A stretch of 64,000 nucleotides of DNA from Sphagnum magellanicum (lineage: Eukaryota > Streptophyta > Sphagnopsida > Sphagnales > Sphagnaceae), in the NCBI GenBank assembly GCA_021904315.1, contig CM038908.1:18992501-19056500 (forward strand), in the 5' to 3' direction. Shown one piece after another: positions 35,801 to 47,994 of the stretch; position 1 is the first letter of the stretch; the number at the start of each line of letters is the position of its first letter. The notes under the pieces were generated by a model. The model searched no databases and was not told where the DNA came from. It saw only the letters and a program-made list of their open reading frames with translations. Position numbers and translations under genes: made by a program.

Positions 35801-36940
35801 TTATGGTAACACATCATAATGGTGGAACTTGAAACACAATTGCTTCATGATTTTAAAAAAATGGCTTTCTTTTAGTTGGGGTTGTATGTGTTCTAAGAGG
35901 AACAAATGCTTCTTCAAGGTAAATGATTATTGTAGTATATCAATGGTTTCAGCATAAATTAAATTAATTTTCTTTTTGTTGAGTTTCTGAAAAAATATTT
36001 ATTACTTGTGCAAATTTTTTTATAATTTTTCTAACACGAAGGATCCACAAGTTTTTGACTTGTTTGATTATTTTGACAATTAAAGAAAAATGTAACAAGA
36101 ATGTGTTTATTATTATTTATAATAATTACTTGCTAAAATTTCAGAATTAAAAAACCAAGTGTCAAAGTTATAGATTTTAGATTTAATTAATTATTCAACA
36201 GTTTATTGCTAAATCTCATAAGGGAATACGGTATGTTCCTTGGAATTGACATGATTCAATATTACCAAATGATTAAACTTGATATATAATCTGATCAAAC
36301 TATTACCGTATTTGCACAAGAATTATGAATATAAAGCACAAGAAACTTAAACATAATCCTTACCACACAAACATATAAATAGAAACAAGGACAATAAATA
36401 ATAAGACATGTAATAACGTGTGTAACAAAAAGTATTTTTATTTGTGACATGAAAATACATAAATATGAATCATAATAAAAAGGATGAATTAGATTAAGTT
36501 ATGAACATTGTTACATTGTTTTGTAACTAATTAATAAATTATATTACATATACATAATTTAAGAAAAAAGGCCATGGAAGTCAAAACACAATCCAAATAA
36601 AATTCTCACAACCACTTTCATAAGTAATCCATGGACCTTCATGAATAAATAAATAGATTAACAAATTTGATTTTTTGAATAAATAAATATATTTTGCTCA
36701 AAATTGCTTAAAACATTCCTTTCATGTTGTGTAATGATATAATATAATTATGTGATGAAAATAATTGCATTAAAAAATTACGTATATGTATTTTCATTTT
36801 TTTTAAAACTTGCAATTATCTCCTTTCCCTCATTAAAAAAACACCATTAAGTGACAAGTCTCTGGAATAGGAAAGCTTATTAAACAAAGAGGTTAAAGAA
36901 CAGGCTCTGAAAAATAGAAGAATGAACGTGAAGCGATGAA
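32893..36940. other. AT-rich intergenic DNA
   Basis: No gene recognised. A perfect (TA)n run lies at about 33119-33137. A plus-strand open frame at 35418-35630 has no relatives I can name. The 33-bp segment 33162-33194 is identical to 39065-39097. Confidence 0.45.
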
Positions 36941-36954
36941 AGAATATCGATGAA

Positions 36955-37400
36955 GACTGCGGATGGACTGACGGACGGACGAACTGAAGGACGGACGTTT
37001 GTTGAGGCGACGGGAATGGATGAGGATGAAGGATGAACGCGGACCAGTGAAGAACATGGATGAAGGAAGGATATGGACGGACGGACGGACGGACTGACGG
37101 ACGAGTTGAAGGACGAACGTTTGTGGAGGCCATGGGAATGGATGAGGATGAAGGATGAACGTGGAGCAATGAAGAACGTGGATGAAGAAAGGATATGGAT
37201 GGACGGACGAGTTGAAGGACGAACGTTTGTTGAGGCCATGGGAATGGATGAGGATGAGGGATGAACGCGGAGCATTGAAGAACATGGATGAAGAAAGGAG
37301 ATGGGTGGACGGACGGACTGACGAACGAGCAGAAGGACGAACGTTTGTTGATGCGACTGTAATGGATGAGGATGACAGCCTGCTGAGAAGATGAATGAAG
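36955..37400. repeat. GGAC-rich minisatellite, four units of about 106-122 bp
   Basis: The anchor ACGTTTGT recurs at 36995, 37117, 37223 and 37341. Units contain GGACGGACGGAC runs of varying number, then GAAGGACGAACGTTTGTTGA, GGAATGGATGAGGATGA and GAAGAACATGGATGAAG. Unit lengths differ mainly by the number of GGAC steps. The overlapping open frames on both strands are by-products. Confidence 0.85.
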
Positions 37401-38450
37401 AATATGGATGAAGATCGACTTTGCGGATAGATTAGTAAGGTAATGAAAGAGCCCCTGTGAATGAAATTTGGAAAACGAGGATTTTTGGATGAGATCTGTC
37501 GGGGATCATCGTCGTCTCTCTCTTTCCTTCCGTTCTCCGAGGGCAGGTGTGAAGGAAAGAGGGCGAAGAAGGCTCCCTGCCGTGCACAGTTGAGAGAGAG
37601 GGAGAGTTGCTGCGAAAGGGGGATTGGGGTTGGTGTCTTTTGTTGTTGCTTCTGCCTTTTGTTTCCTCTGCAATCAAGCTCTCGTGGAGCTCGGAATACT
37701 CAAGAATCGTCTGTGCTATTTTTATGTCCTTAACCGATTTTTACAGCTTCTCTTTGGGTGAAGAATTAGTCCTGGATTTTGTAGCTTGTGTATGCTGTGT
37801 GGACCCAGTCCTTTCTCGACTGTTGTTCCACTGCTCTGTGTATGTGTGCGTGTGCTTTTTTTTTCCGGCTGTTGTTTCTTTGGCCGACTTCATGCTTCAA
37901 TAACAGAGTTATTAGTTCTTCTTCCCTCGTTTTGTTGTTGTACTCGGAGATCTTTCGTTCTAGCGGAGAGTGGTTGACTGATGACGGATGTCTGTCACCG
38001 ATGTCCGTGATTGCTTCAAACAAACTCCATTGATGCTTTCTTCCGTTGCAATTGGTGCGGTGCTCTCAGGAAGCGGTGTTTTGCAGTAAAGGTGAAGAAG
38101 AGTAGATGCGGGGATGGGACTGTGACTGTGGTCGTAAGCCTAAACTCCTTCGCATCCCATTGCTATTGTGTCCGATCACCTAGTGGAAGTAGTAAGGTTT
38201 TCCTCTCTGTTCTCTCTTGCAGTTGGCCTCTGGTGAATGAGGTTTATGGATGTGTGACATTCCGTTGTGTGACTTTGTTGCGTCAATTTTGTCTCTGTGC
38301 CCAGAGCTTTGCAAGCCGTCCGGTTCCCTATCGAGAAGCTTGTGGTGGGAATGGTAATGGACGTCGTGTTGTGGGATGCTGCTGCTGTTGGCGTTTCAGT
38401 AGTATTAGTTTCTGCTTTTGCAATTTTTGTGGTGTCCTTAAGCTCTTAGG
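37401..38450 (+). other. Probable leader or intron region of the BTB pseudogene
   Basis: Less AT-rich, T/G-rich DNA like plant 5' UTRs and first introns. An acceptor-like CTCTTAG ends at 38450, just before the BTB reading frame. Open frames here (for example 38011-38463) are cysteine-rich and composition-driven, with no domain I recognise. Confidence 0.4.
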
Positions 38451-39064
38451 TACACAGTCTTGAGCTTCCTTTCAACCCTGACGGACTTGCAGCAATGCTG
38501 ATGGAGGTGTGGCCGAAGGATGATGAGAGCAGCATCACGCTGCGTTTGGCACCTCCCTTGCGCTTGGAAGCAGATGGCTCAGGAATGCCGACGGAAGTAT
38601 GGCTCAAGGAAGACGAAATTAGCGACGTGACGCTGCGATTGGTACCATTGCAGCAGGCAGGAGGCAACTCGGAGCAGCAGCAGTTCCAGAGACAGGAAGA
38701 CTCCGAAAAATGACCTCCTCCCTGCAAAAAATCCAGAAAACAAGGCCCCTCAGACCATTGTCGAAGAGGCGAATCCCAGGGGCAAGGGCAGTCATCGAAG
38801 AAGATGCCAGAGCAGGTAGATGCTGTGGCTACCCTGCATGTCCACTCTGCATATCTGCGGCGATGTCAATACTTCGATGCACGCTTGGCGGAGCGATGGT
38901 CAAAGAATGACCTCCCCCTTGACCTGACCTTGGAAGCTCGCAGCAATCCGCGGGCTTATACACGCTGTATGCAGCTGCTCTACGCCCAGGAAGTCTCTCC
39001 TTCCTCCTTTGAGAATGTGGCACATGCTATAGAAGTCATGCCTGTAGCAGCACAGCTTGTTTCC
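38451..39064 (+). pseudogene. BTB/POZ domain protein, interrupted by one TGA
   Basis: BTB proteins are protein-interaction adaptors, many of them for cullin-3 ubiquitin ligases. One continuous plus-strand frame runs from ATG 38495 to about 39064 with a single TGA at 38711-38713. Before the stop there are two similar N-terminal segments (MLMEVWPKDDESSITLRLAP and MPTEVWLKEDEISDVTLRLV). After it comes a basic stretch (PPPCKKSRK), then the BTB core LHVHSAYLRRCQYFDARLAE, RWSKNDLPLDLTLEA and CMQLLYAQEVSPSSFENV, HAIEVMPVAAQLV. The pattern matches the plant family that includes At1g63850 and At3g05675. Similarity ends abruptly at 39064, where a 33-bp segment shared with 33.16 kb begins. The C-terminal half of the protein is missing. 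Confidence 0.75.
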
Positions 39065-39097
39065 ACCACTTGGTTTAATATCATGAATGCCCTAATA
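39065..39097. repeat. 33-bp sequence shared with 33162-33194
   Basis: ACCACTTGGTTTAATATCAT and the next 13 bases are identical at both sites, 5.9 kb apart. Here it replaces the continuation of the BTB domain. It may be a fragment of a dispersed element or filler copied during break repair. Confidence 0.7.
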
Positions 39098-39305
39098 TTT
39101 CAGCTCTGACAACAAAAACGCTACAAATGAAACACGAACCTCTCTTTTTCAGATTGTGGTTGGCCCTTGTTGGAGACTTCCGCAGGGTTGGACTTCACAG
39201 GGTCAAATCTCTCACCAGGATGCTACACTACGGGAACTGGAGCTGGATTAAGTTCCATTGTCTCCAGCTACTGTCACCTCTTAGCCTCAGTTTCACTGCT
39301 CTCAG

Positions 39306-39492
39306 TGCTCATCTTCTGCAGCCACCTAAAACTATCCTCGCTTCGCATCCCAAAAAGCAAAATAAGGCACAAGACCAGAAGCCGAGTGCAATTCTTCAAT
39401 GCTCATCTTCTGCAGCCACCTAAAACTATCCTCGCTTCGCATCCAAAAAGCAAAATAAGGCACAAGACCAGAAGCCGAGTGCAATTCTTCAA
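39306..39492. repeat. Recent 94-bp tandem duplication
   Basis: Copies 39306-39399 and 39400-39492 differ by one missing C (CATCCCAAAAAG against CATCCAAAAAG). Each begins TGCTCATCTTCTGCAGCCAC. No coding role is evident. Confidence 0.9.
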
Positions 39493-39497
39493 GACGT

Positions 39498-42400
39498 GCA
39501 AGAAGGGCAAATCTGTAGGAAATTGTCCATTGTCCCGATGAGATGAAGATGGCCTCCAAACCCTTTTAAACTCTTCTTTTACTTTCTTTACATACGTACG
39601 TACATGTTCAGTATACCTACAATAAAATACGTATGTACACGATGAGTATACATACAAATGCATACGGTCTTTGTTGGCCTTGCCTGCAAGGGAGAGACTG
39701 GGTTATTAGGTTCCTGTCTCCTTAAGTATTAACTTCTCTTTATCGAGTTTGTCAAAATGAGGAGTTTGGCAATAAGTGTTTCTTCTTTTTTTCACAAACT
39801 TGCTTTTGTGCAAAAGACAAGAGGATTTTGAACCTACCTAAAGTGAAATGATTAGTTTTGGACTTTTGTAGAATTTTTTTTCATTTAATTTTTAAAAAAT
39901 CATAGATTGCACCCCAAATATATCAATAGCCTTCCTTGTGAAATGTGCACTTAGCATCCTATGCTTTTGTCTTCATGATCTTAATAGAAATAGACAACTT
40001 GTTTTAAAAAGTTATATCACATGTGCCAAGGTGCAAAGGAAATGTATGTTAAATACAAGTGAACATTGATTAAATGCAATTGATTTTATAGGCAAATTCA
40101 AAATAAGCATTTTTGAATCATCACACAACACACATTTAACACTACCCCAAATTACATACACAAACATGTGAATTGGGACTAATGAGTGAAAGTGCTTCAA
40201 AAATTGTTACAATTCATCCCTTGCTTCATCTCAAAATACATCCATGAGCATGTGGATTATGACCTTGATGTGAATGAAAATGTTTTAGAAATTGTTGCAA
40301 CTCATCCCCAACTTTGTTTTCTACACAACTTGTTTTTAACAAATTTTTTGCATCAATATCAATTCAATTCTAGCTCCACTTTTCTTGCTCGCATAAGCAA
40401 AAATGGCAACAAATAACTTACTTGCAAGGTCTCAATATCATTGTTTTGTTTGTTGCCATTGTGATTTGTTGAAATATGCAAAAGCAACCATGGTGCCAAC
40501 ATGGAACTTTTGAAATTGTCACTTTTAGGTCTTGCATTTTGTTGCTTCAACCATGGAATAAACTAGGTGATTTTTTTGTTCATGGTTTGTGACGAAACCA
40601 TTTTTTCATGTTGTGTGTGTTTTTTTGGTCTTTGAGACATGAAATTTCACCAATTACAAATAAGGATTTCAAATGTCTCTTAATTATAAATGCTTTCAAA
40701 AGCATTGAAGATAGGGTAAATGACACATAGGTTTCATTCTTGTCATTATTAATCAATGATCTTCAATTATTCTTGCAAACATTTTTGTTATAGAAATTCT
40801 ACCTTGTAATCATACCTTGACATTCAATAGTTGAAAGTATGGCTAACTAAATTGAAATGACAATTTCAAAAAATAAATGATGGGCTAGTTTAAACTTGTA
40901 AACATTAAGTTATAATTTGAAAGATTCCAAAATATTGAAGCATATTTTGCATACTTGAAAAGGCCTTGAACATGTATATGGTCAAAGTTTATAATTGTCT
41001 AAAATAGGCTCCCTTAACAATAAGGTACAATTCGTTCTTCACCCTTTTTGAGTGGTGACATGAACCCACTATAGGTGTTGGTTTAGGGTACAATGACATT
41101 ATTAGGTGCCTCTACCTTAAAATTTTATGGCTAGTAGTTCACTTTCACACAAATGAAAGTGAATCACCTTAATAAGACTTTAGATCATGATGTATTTCTA
41201 AAAAAGATTATGTGATTATTTTCTTGTCAAAAATTATTATTATAGCAAAGTGAATACTAAAATAAAAAAAGAAATAAATATAAGAGGTTTATCATTGCAT
41301 GTAGGATTAAACCTTCAAAAAATAAATTTAAAAATCAACAAAATTGAGCTAATTCATGTTCGTTTGACATTAAAAGTAGTGTTAATGTTCACCATGGCTT
41401 CATCAATTAATAACTAGGGCCTTCTTAATGCCAACATTGCACAAACAAAATTATATACAATAACCTTGTTGAATATCAGGTTTGTGTAACTTTATCACCA
41501 ACAACTCTATGACTAGCAAATGAGGTTTTTAAAATGTGTTTCATTTGTAAGAAATATAAACTTCATAAAACCCAAACTAAACTTATAAAGTTAACCCAAA
41601 GTCCCTCACATTTAAACTTTTGTAGAATGTTCATTATCATTGCAATAATCTCCAAACCTCTTCCTTTACCATCAATGGATACACAAACATTAGGCCTCAT
41701 AGAAAGTTGGAACTAATAATTTGCAACTTGGTTGCTAACATGCCACTATTACTACACCACAATGTTACATTGTTATGGCTTAAATTACAATGAAATGTCA
41801 CCAAACCTTGAAAATGCATAAACTACCCACCACTCTTCCATGTTAGAATTGTTGAGAAAAAAAAATAACACCTAAAATAATCAAAAGCTTAGAATCATAA
41901 ATGTATAACAAAACATAAAACACAATAAAAAGGGATCAAAATCTTTAAGGAACAAAAATTAGAGACAAACTAAAAACACCTAAACAAACCAAAAGTGTGG
42001 AAGAAGAAAAATTGAAGACAAAATAAAAACACCTAGACAAACCAAAAGCTTAAAACACCAAAAGTTTGTGACAAAAAACACAAAACATGGAAAGGAACCA
42101 AAATATAAATGAAAAAATCAATGGCATCATAAAACTTCAAAGCAACAAAACTTAAAAACTAGACCTTGAAATTTTATTTTGAACCATTGGTACGATTCTA
42201 TTGTTTATTTCACATATCAACATTATTAATTGCGTTTGGTCAAATTTTGCATCAAACTTTCTTCTACTAAAGAAATTCAAACTTTAATTATGGCTAGTTG
42301 TAAAATTAACTATTAAGTTACCTTGGTGACCAACGTATAATTGGGACTACAACCAACAATAAACTTTAAACTAACCAAAACAAATAAAAACTTCAATTAC

Positions 42401-43405
42401 AATTTGTAGTGTAGTTTGGAAGGCCTCCCCAAACACAAGTTTTCACTCTTCAATATTTCTCATATTTTTCTTAAAGGTGTGGGAAATTACATGCAATATC
42501 CCTAAAGTATGAAAGATTTGTTGTAGGGTGATTTACAACATTCATTTGAATGCATCTAGGTTGTCCTTAATTTATTGCACTTCATTTTTTATGAAAGGGG
42601 AGGCACTAATAACAATGCCTCCCCCTATATATAAAGTTTTGACCCAAAATTGTTGTCTATTTTGGGTGGGCTTTATAAAGTGTAATTTCCTTCCCAATTT
42701 GCAAAAATGGCATTACACTATTAACCAAAATGTAATAAATTTGACTAGGAATTTTGTTTTCATTCCTTAAAAGAAGTTGTTTCTTTTCCTTTTATTTTCC
42801 TTAGACCTTTTACATCTTTTCTACCACAAGCCATGTATGTAAAAGCTTTAGTGCACAAACCATTGGACTCCCACACCTATGTGACGTGTCCCTTCTTCAA
42901 CTTCACACCACCTCCCTCCCCCATGCCTTCTTAAGTTGATATAAAAAAATGTGGCCATGAATATTTAGGCTCTCCCAATGTAAAGAAATTTTGGGTTGGG
43001 TTTTTATGTTGGGTAAAGCTTGGGGAATAGGGATGCACATAATAACAATATCCATGTTTTACCCTACATGTAAAGACTTCCCGCTTATTTGAACACAGAA
43101 AGGGGTGGGCTTTATAAATAAAAAATTTCCTCTTAAAACACAATTTAAGGGATTTTTTTCAAACCTTTTTAATTAGAAATATGTGTTAAAGAGTAGGCCA
43201 CCCATGGTGGATTATGGTTCCCAACAAGTCATTCGATGAATCTAATATAGTAATTTTGGCAAATTAAGTACAATAGGTACGGTTGTAGAAATGTTAATTA
43301 TGCTCATAATAACTTGCATACACATGTCATCAAATTGTATTCATATTTGTTCCCATAATTTATTTCTTATTCTTGAACTTTAATGTTCATTTGTAGTGTT
43401 CCAAT
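39498..43405. other. AT-rich intergenic DNA
   Basis: No gene recognised. CATACGTACGTACATG-type palindromic text occurs near 39590-39650. From 41870 to 42150, A-rich text with recurring AACACCTA(A/G)ACAAACCAAAAG forms a loose tandem repeat. Confidence 0.45.
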
Positions 43406-43410
43406 CCTTG

Positions 43411-43565
43411 CACTACAACAAAAGGTGTCCATGTACACCAAGTGATTTCATTGGATTTTGAGTGAATTCACTAGTTGTAGTGAACGGGGACCAATGAAGA
43501 AGCAATGAATTCAATGGTCTAGTGAACGAGGACTAGTGAACTGCACCCCACATTTTGTAGTAATG
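43411..43565. mobile_element. CACTA-type MITE, 155 bp
   Basis: The left end CACTACAACAAAAGGTGT and the right end, reverse-complemented CATTACTACAAAATGTG, form imperfect inverted repeats. TTG flanks both sides (43408-43410 and 43566-43568) as a 3-bp target duplication. The interior has ACTAGTGAAC-type repeats and no coding capacity. Confidence 0.75.
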
Positions 43566-43569
43566 TTGG

Positions 43570-44365
43570 CACATCTTAATTTCATAGTCTCATCTTACAC
43601 TTGTTAGTTTTTTTTTTCTTGTTTTAGTTTACATATTTGTGCTTCAAATTTTCACTTCAAATGTTTTTGCAAAATGATAGATAGTGAAGGACAAAGATTT
43701 ATTAATATTTCATTTCAAAAACATTCAAGGGAAGAGAGGATGTAATTTGTGAAAAGAGTACTTGTAAAAATTAGAGAGAATAACAACCTTACATCATCAT
43801 CCATTGTGCAAATAGTGATGTACATATGCCTAATATGGATGGTTTAAATCTTAACAATGTCGCTACCATGTGAGTGCATGAACATGAGTAATGAGCTTGG
43901 GAGCAATGAACAATGAACATGCGAGTTGAATTTTGTGAACCGCACAAAATTTTTAAAGAATATATTTTCCACACAAGTTGAATATTCTTTCCACATAGAT
44001 AAAAATATTCCATACAATTCTACTTACGTGGCAAGAATATTTTTTTAGTGTTATAAAATATTCATCCTAGTAGACAAAATATTTTATTTGTGATAATAAT
44101 ATCTTCCATTACTTTTGTTGTGGGTGCCCACAATTGAAACTTAAAAATTGTTTCCCATAATCTTCCAATATAAATTTTTAATTATTAGTGAACATTCAAC
44201 TTAATTTGATAACTAATTTTTATCTAAAAGTGAAACATCATTCATACCAAGCAAAATGTTGAACGAACAATTATCGAAAGTTTTATCAAACCAAAGGAGT
44301 AACATTGTTCACAAGTTATAGACTAAAAGCCAAACACATCATCATGAATGTTAGAATTGACAATG
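43570..44365. other. AT-rich intergenic DNA
   Basis: No gene recognised and no strong repeat seen. Confidence 0.45.
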
Positions 44366-44369
44366 TTCA

Positions 44370-45526
44370 TTGTATTTGTTTTTTATGACAATTTAGAAGT
44401 GTATTCCTACCTACATAGAAGTTACATCATGAACTAATAAGCAACGAACTCCATCACAACTCCAAGTTGGGAAATGGATGAAATTTTCAAACTCCCCACA
44501 AAACACGACATGTTGCAATTCATAGTACATGTGTTTACAAGGCACCCATTTCCCTCACCGACCTAAAGAATTAAAAATCATAGTTACAAAATCCAAAAAA
44601 ATGCAGGTTAGGAAGTTCCCCATTGTAGCTTCATATTGCTTCTTGTTTGGATTTCGGCTAGATATAATCATATATATTTGTCCATATCCAAGAAGAGCAA
44701 CCTCTAATGGTGCATTTATAGTTGCTTCAAGAAATCGATTAGCCTCCCTCCGATTGTAATATAAATTTGACATCGTTATCTAATGAACAACTTTACCATT
44801 AGGTGTTGTTGGCAATGACATTTCATCCGTTGGCTTATTTATAGGAATGGAACTTTCTTCTCCAAATATATTTTGAAGAAAGATAGGTTGTCATTTGTTC
44901 AAAAGAAATCTTATTACCTCAAAAGATTTGATTTCATTTTGCATGAGATTTTTTTTGATTTGAATGGGCCAAAATTTTCAAACAACCGGTTTATTGAATG
45001 CATACTTGTGCTTCTATTACTAATGGATCGATTCATATCATCTGCATAGAACCAAAACTTGTGCAACTTTACAAGTGCACCAAGGAATGAAATCACAACC
45101 TTGGATAATTTGGGATAGGGACACCAATTGAAGTTGGCTTTGTAATTATCCTTATAGCACAAGAATGCTTAGTGGTTTTTTGGAATGTAAAACATTGAAC
45201 ATGTATTGAACATGCAATGTAAAGGGGCATAGTTATATATGCCAAACTCCATCTCCACATGGAACCTCAAAAACCTCAACAACTCCATGAATTTGATCGG
45301 CCCCAAGTTGTTCAATTTGCACATTTGATTTGGCAATTGCATGGTTTACATGAAGATGAAAAAAAATCACACGGTCCTGCTTCAATGAATCCCCTTTTGA
45401 TATGGGGGCTAGGTTTGCCTTCCATTTGCAAGAACCAAAGATCTCCTCACCTTCCATGTGTATGATACTAACTATGCAAGACAATCCTAGGGCATATTTT
45501 AGAACCACTTTTGTGCAAAGTTGCAT
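44370..45526 (-). pseudogene. SWIM zinc-finger protein remnant, probably transposon-derived
   Basis: On the minus strand, YYNRREANRFLEATINAPLE and ALLGYGQIYMI are followed by GNFLTCIFLDF and, after a stop, GKWVPCKHMYYELQHVV and FENFIHFPTWS. The CxH at CKH with an upstream CxF in place of CxC is the outline of a SWIM finger, as found in MULE/FAR1-type transposases and in related plant proteins. Further minus-strand open frames upstream (44914-45162, 45233-45526) may belong to the same decayed gene, but I cannot name their domains. Stops and the lost cysteine indicate no function. Confidence 0.5.
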
Positions 45527-45529
45527 GGA

Positions 45530-47990
45530 GATAAAATTTCATACTTTTGTCTTTGTAATTCTATCACACATCCTTTTTATGCATGTTGGTAACTACAAAT
45601 ATACTCTCAAAATCACTACCCTAAACCTAATCTTTTTCAATTTTATCCCTAAACCCTACATCTGCAAAAAATAATTTCAAAATGTAAACCATAAACCTGG
45701 TCTTTTTAAATTGTTGTCAAATCCTAATTAAAGATAAAGATGTCAAACCTTAAGCCTTTATCCTTTGTTTTTTTTTTTGGATAATTTGGATTATATCATT
45801 TTTTGTCTTTGCCCTTTTACTTTTATAACATGTCTTATTTATGCATGTTGGTAGCAATGGATTCTACTATCAATTTATTAACTTTAAACCCGATTTCTTT
45901 CAATTTCTATCAAATCCTAAAGTTGCCAAACACTAAACCCTTCCCCTTTGTTTTCTTTTCTATATAATGTGGATAATGTTTTTATGTTTGTGTTTTTTTA
46001 AATTTTGTAACACATTTTCTTTATGTTTGTTGGCAACTACAAATTTTGGTCTCAAAACATTAACTTTAAACCTGATCTTTTAAAGTTTATGTCAAATCAA
46101 AAAGCTACCAAACCCTAAATCTTTCTCCTTTGTATAAACTGACAAATTCTATTGATTGTTTCCATTGATTTAAATGCATTTCATGGCCAACAAGGTATGG
46201 AGGGATTTGACCCTAACCCATTCATGACCTAAGATAATGATTGTGGAATATTGGTTAATGAAAGGCCCACAAAGGCACCTTAGAAAGAGAAAGCCTTGAG
46301 GTGCATTGTGGATTTTAAAAATTTAAATTGCTTAACCAACTCCTAGAACCATCACTTCGTGTTTTATAGTCGAGACAAAAAAAATGTGACACAATTTGTA
46401 CCAAACGAAGTTTGGAAAGTAGTTTACGCAAATTACAAGTTGTACCCTAATTTTACTTTCCAAGAAGATATCTTAAAATATAAACTATGATATACGTTGA
46501 ATCTAAAGATAAACACATCCAATGAGGAAGGTGCCAAAAGGGTTATTTTGTAAAGTGATAAATTTTGGCACAATTCAAATCAACTGATGGACATGCAACA
46601 AAAATGTATTAAAAAAGTGACATAATTTGATGGAAGGTACAACTAATCCATCTCATCATTCTTCTCCTAGCCCTTCTCCTAACCTTATTTTAACCTTAGA
46701 TAAAATGAGACAACAAGGCCATCATCTATACTTCTTGCCACATCTATGGGTAATTCAATTGAAAGGCCAATGATCAAGTTTGGAGATGTTGCAATTACAA
46801 TCAAAGAATTTTGCTACTATCACCAACAAATTAGAAGCCAATGTGAAAGGGGAAGTTCTTTCAAGGCCAAAGGTAGATGTTAGCATAGGAAAAAATGCAT
46901 TCAAAATAGCCAATTTAAGGGCAATTAGAGACTATGAAATCATTACAAATGCAAAGTTCAAAATTAGGGTCAAAGACTTGTTAGATTTTCAATCAATAGT
47001 CACCATCCCAACCATGTTTTATTGGGTTGTTATGGTGTTTGCTAATAATTTCAATTTGGTAAATGCAAGCTATGGTGGCTTACTTTTGGACATTGTAAAA
47101 CTCCTTACAAGTCCTTAGGAAATTCATAAAAAATGGTCAAATGGACATGATTGTTACTTTTTAAAATGCCATTATTGTAATCTTTGACTAATAATTCAAT
47201 CATCTAAAAATCCTCACAAATTTATGTCAACACTTACATTAACAAAAGTTGATGTCATTTTGCAATTTGAAAGTCCTAAAAAAAAAACCCACAAAGTCCA
47301 TATGAATAATGCCCCAAGTAGAACCTTTTTAAAAATGCTTTTGGGACAAAGAAATTGAAAAACAAATAAAAATTGCAACTCATAAGGACTTATGAAAATA
47401 TGGTCCAATTTTAATCATTCAAAAGTCCTTAATTATTAAATGGTTAAGGTTTTCAAAGAGGAGATTTTTCATTTGAGTTTATCATCTCATGACACATCAT
47501 ATATTGAGTCCCACTAACAAAAATTTGGAATGTGCATCAATATAAAAAATTTCATTTTGTGATGTTCCAATGAAACAACCATTTCATATTTTTTAATTTT
47601 AAAATTCCATTACTACTAGCAAAAAAAAACATTTATCAATAAATAACCACAAAATTCTCTTCATAATAAAGTTGTTACTCTACATTCAAGTCTCAATTAA
47701 TAGATTTAAAGATATATTAATCACTGTATGCATTTGAATAAAAGGTACCCAAGGACAATTGTACATTTTTTTGTAAAAATGAACCACTCAACCATGGATT
47801 CACCCAATTGTCAAATCTTAGTGAAACTTTATAAAAAGTTAATTGGTAATGTAGTAGCCCTAAATAAGTGAATATATTTTTCCTTTGTTGAATCAAGATG
47901 TTTCATTAGCCTTCTCCACTTGGATTTCAATCCTCCAATGCCCCATTCCCCTTTAACTCAGAAACCTACAATATTTTGATGTAAGTCAAT
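45530..47990. other. AT-rich DNA with one unassigned open frame
   Basis: CCCTAAACC-type text is scattered through 45610-46120. A plus-strand frame at 46780-47118 (112 residues, containing NLRAIRDYEIITNAKFKIRV) is the only sizeable one. It has balanced composition but no domain I recognise, and it may be a transposon remnant. Confidence 0.35.
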
Positions 47991-47994
47991 TTGA

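Noticed and set aside
36816..37394. Several overlapping open frames of 117-131 codons on both strands
   Set aside because: They are produced by the GGAC-rich minisatellite; the predicted proteins are simple Pro/Ser/Val/Arg repeats.
38011..38463. 150-codon cysteine-rich plus-strand frame before the BTB gene
   Set aside because: It spans an acceptor-like site, has intron-like T/G-rich composition and no conserved motif.
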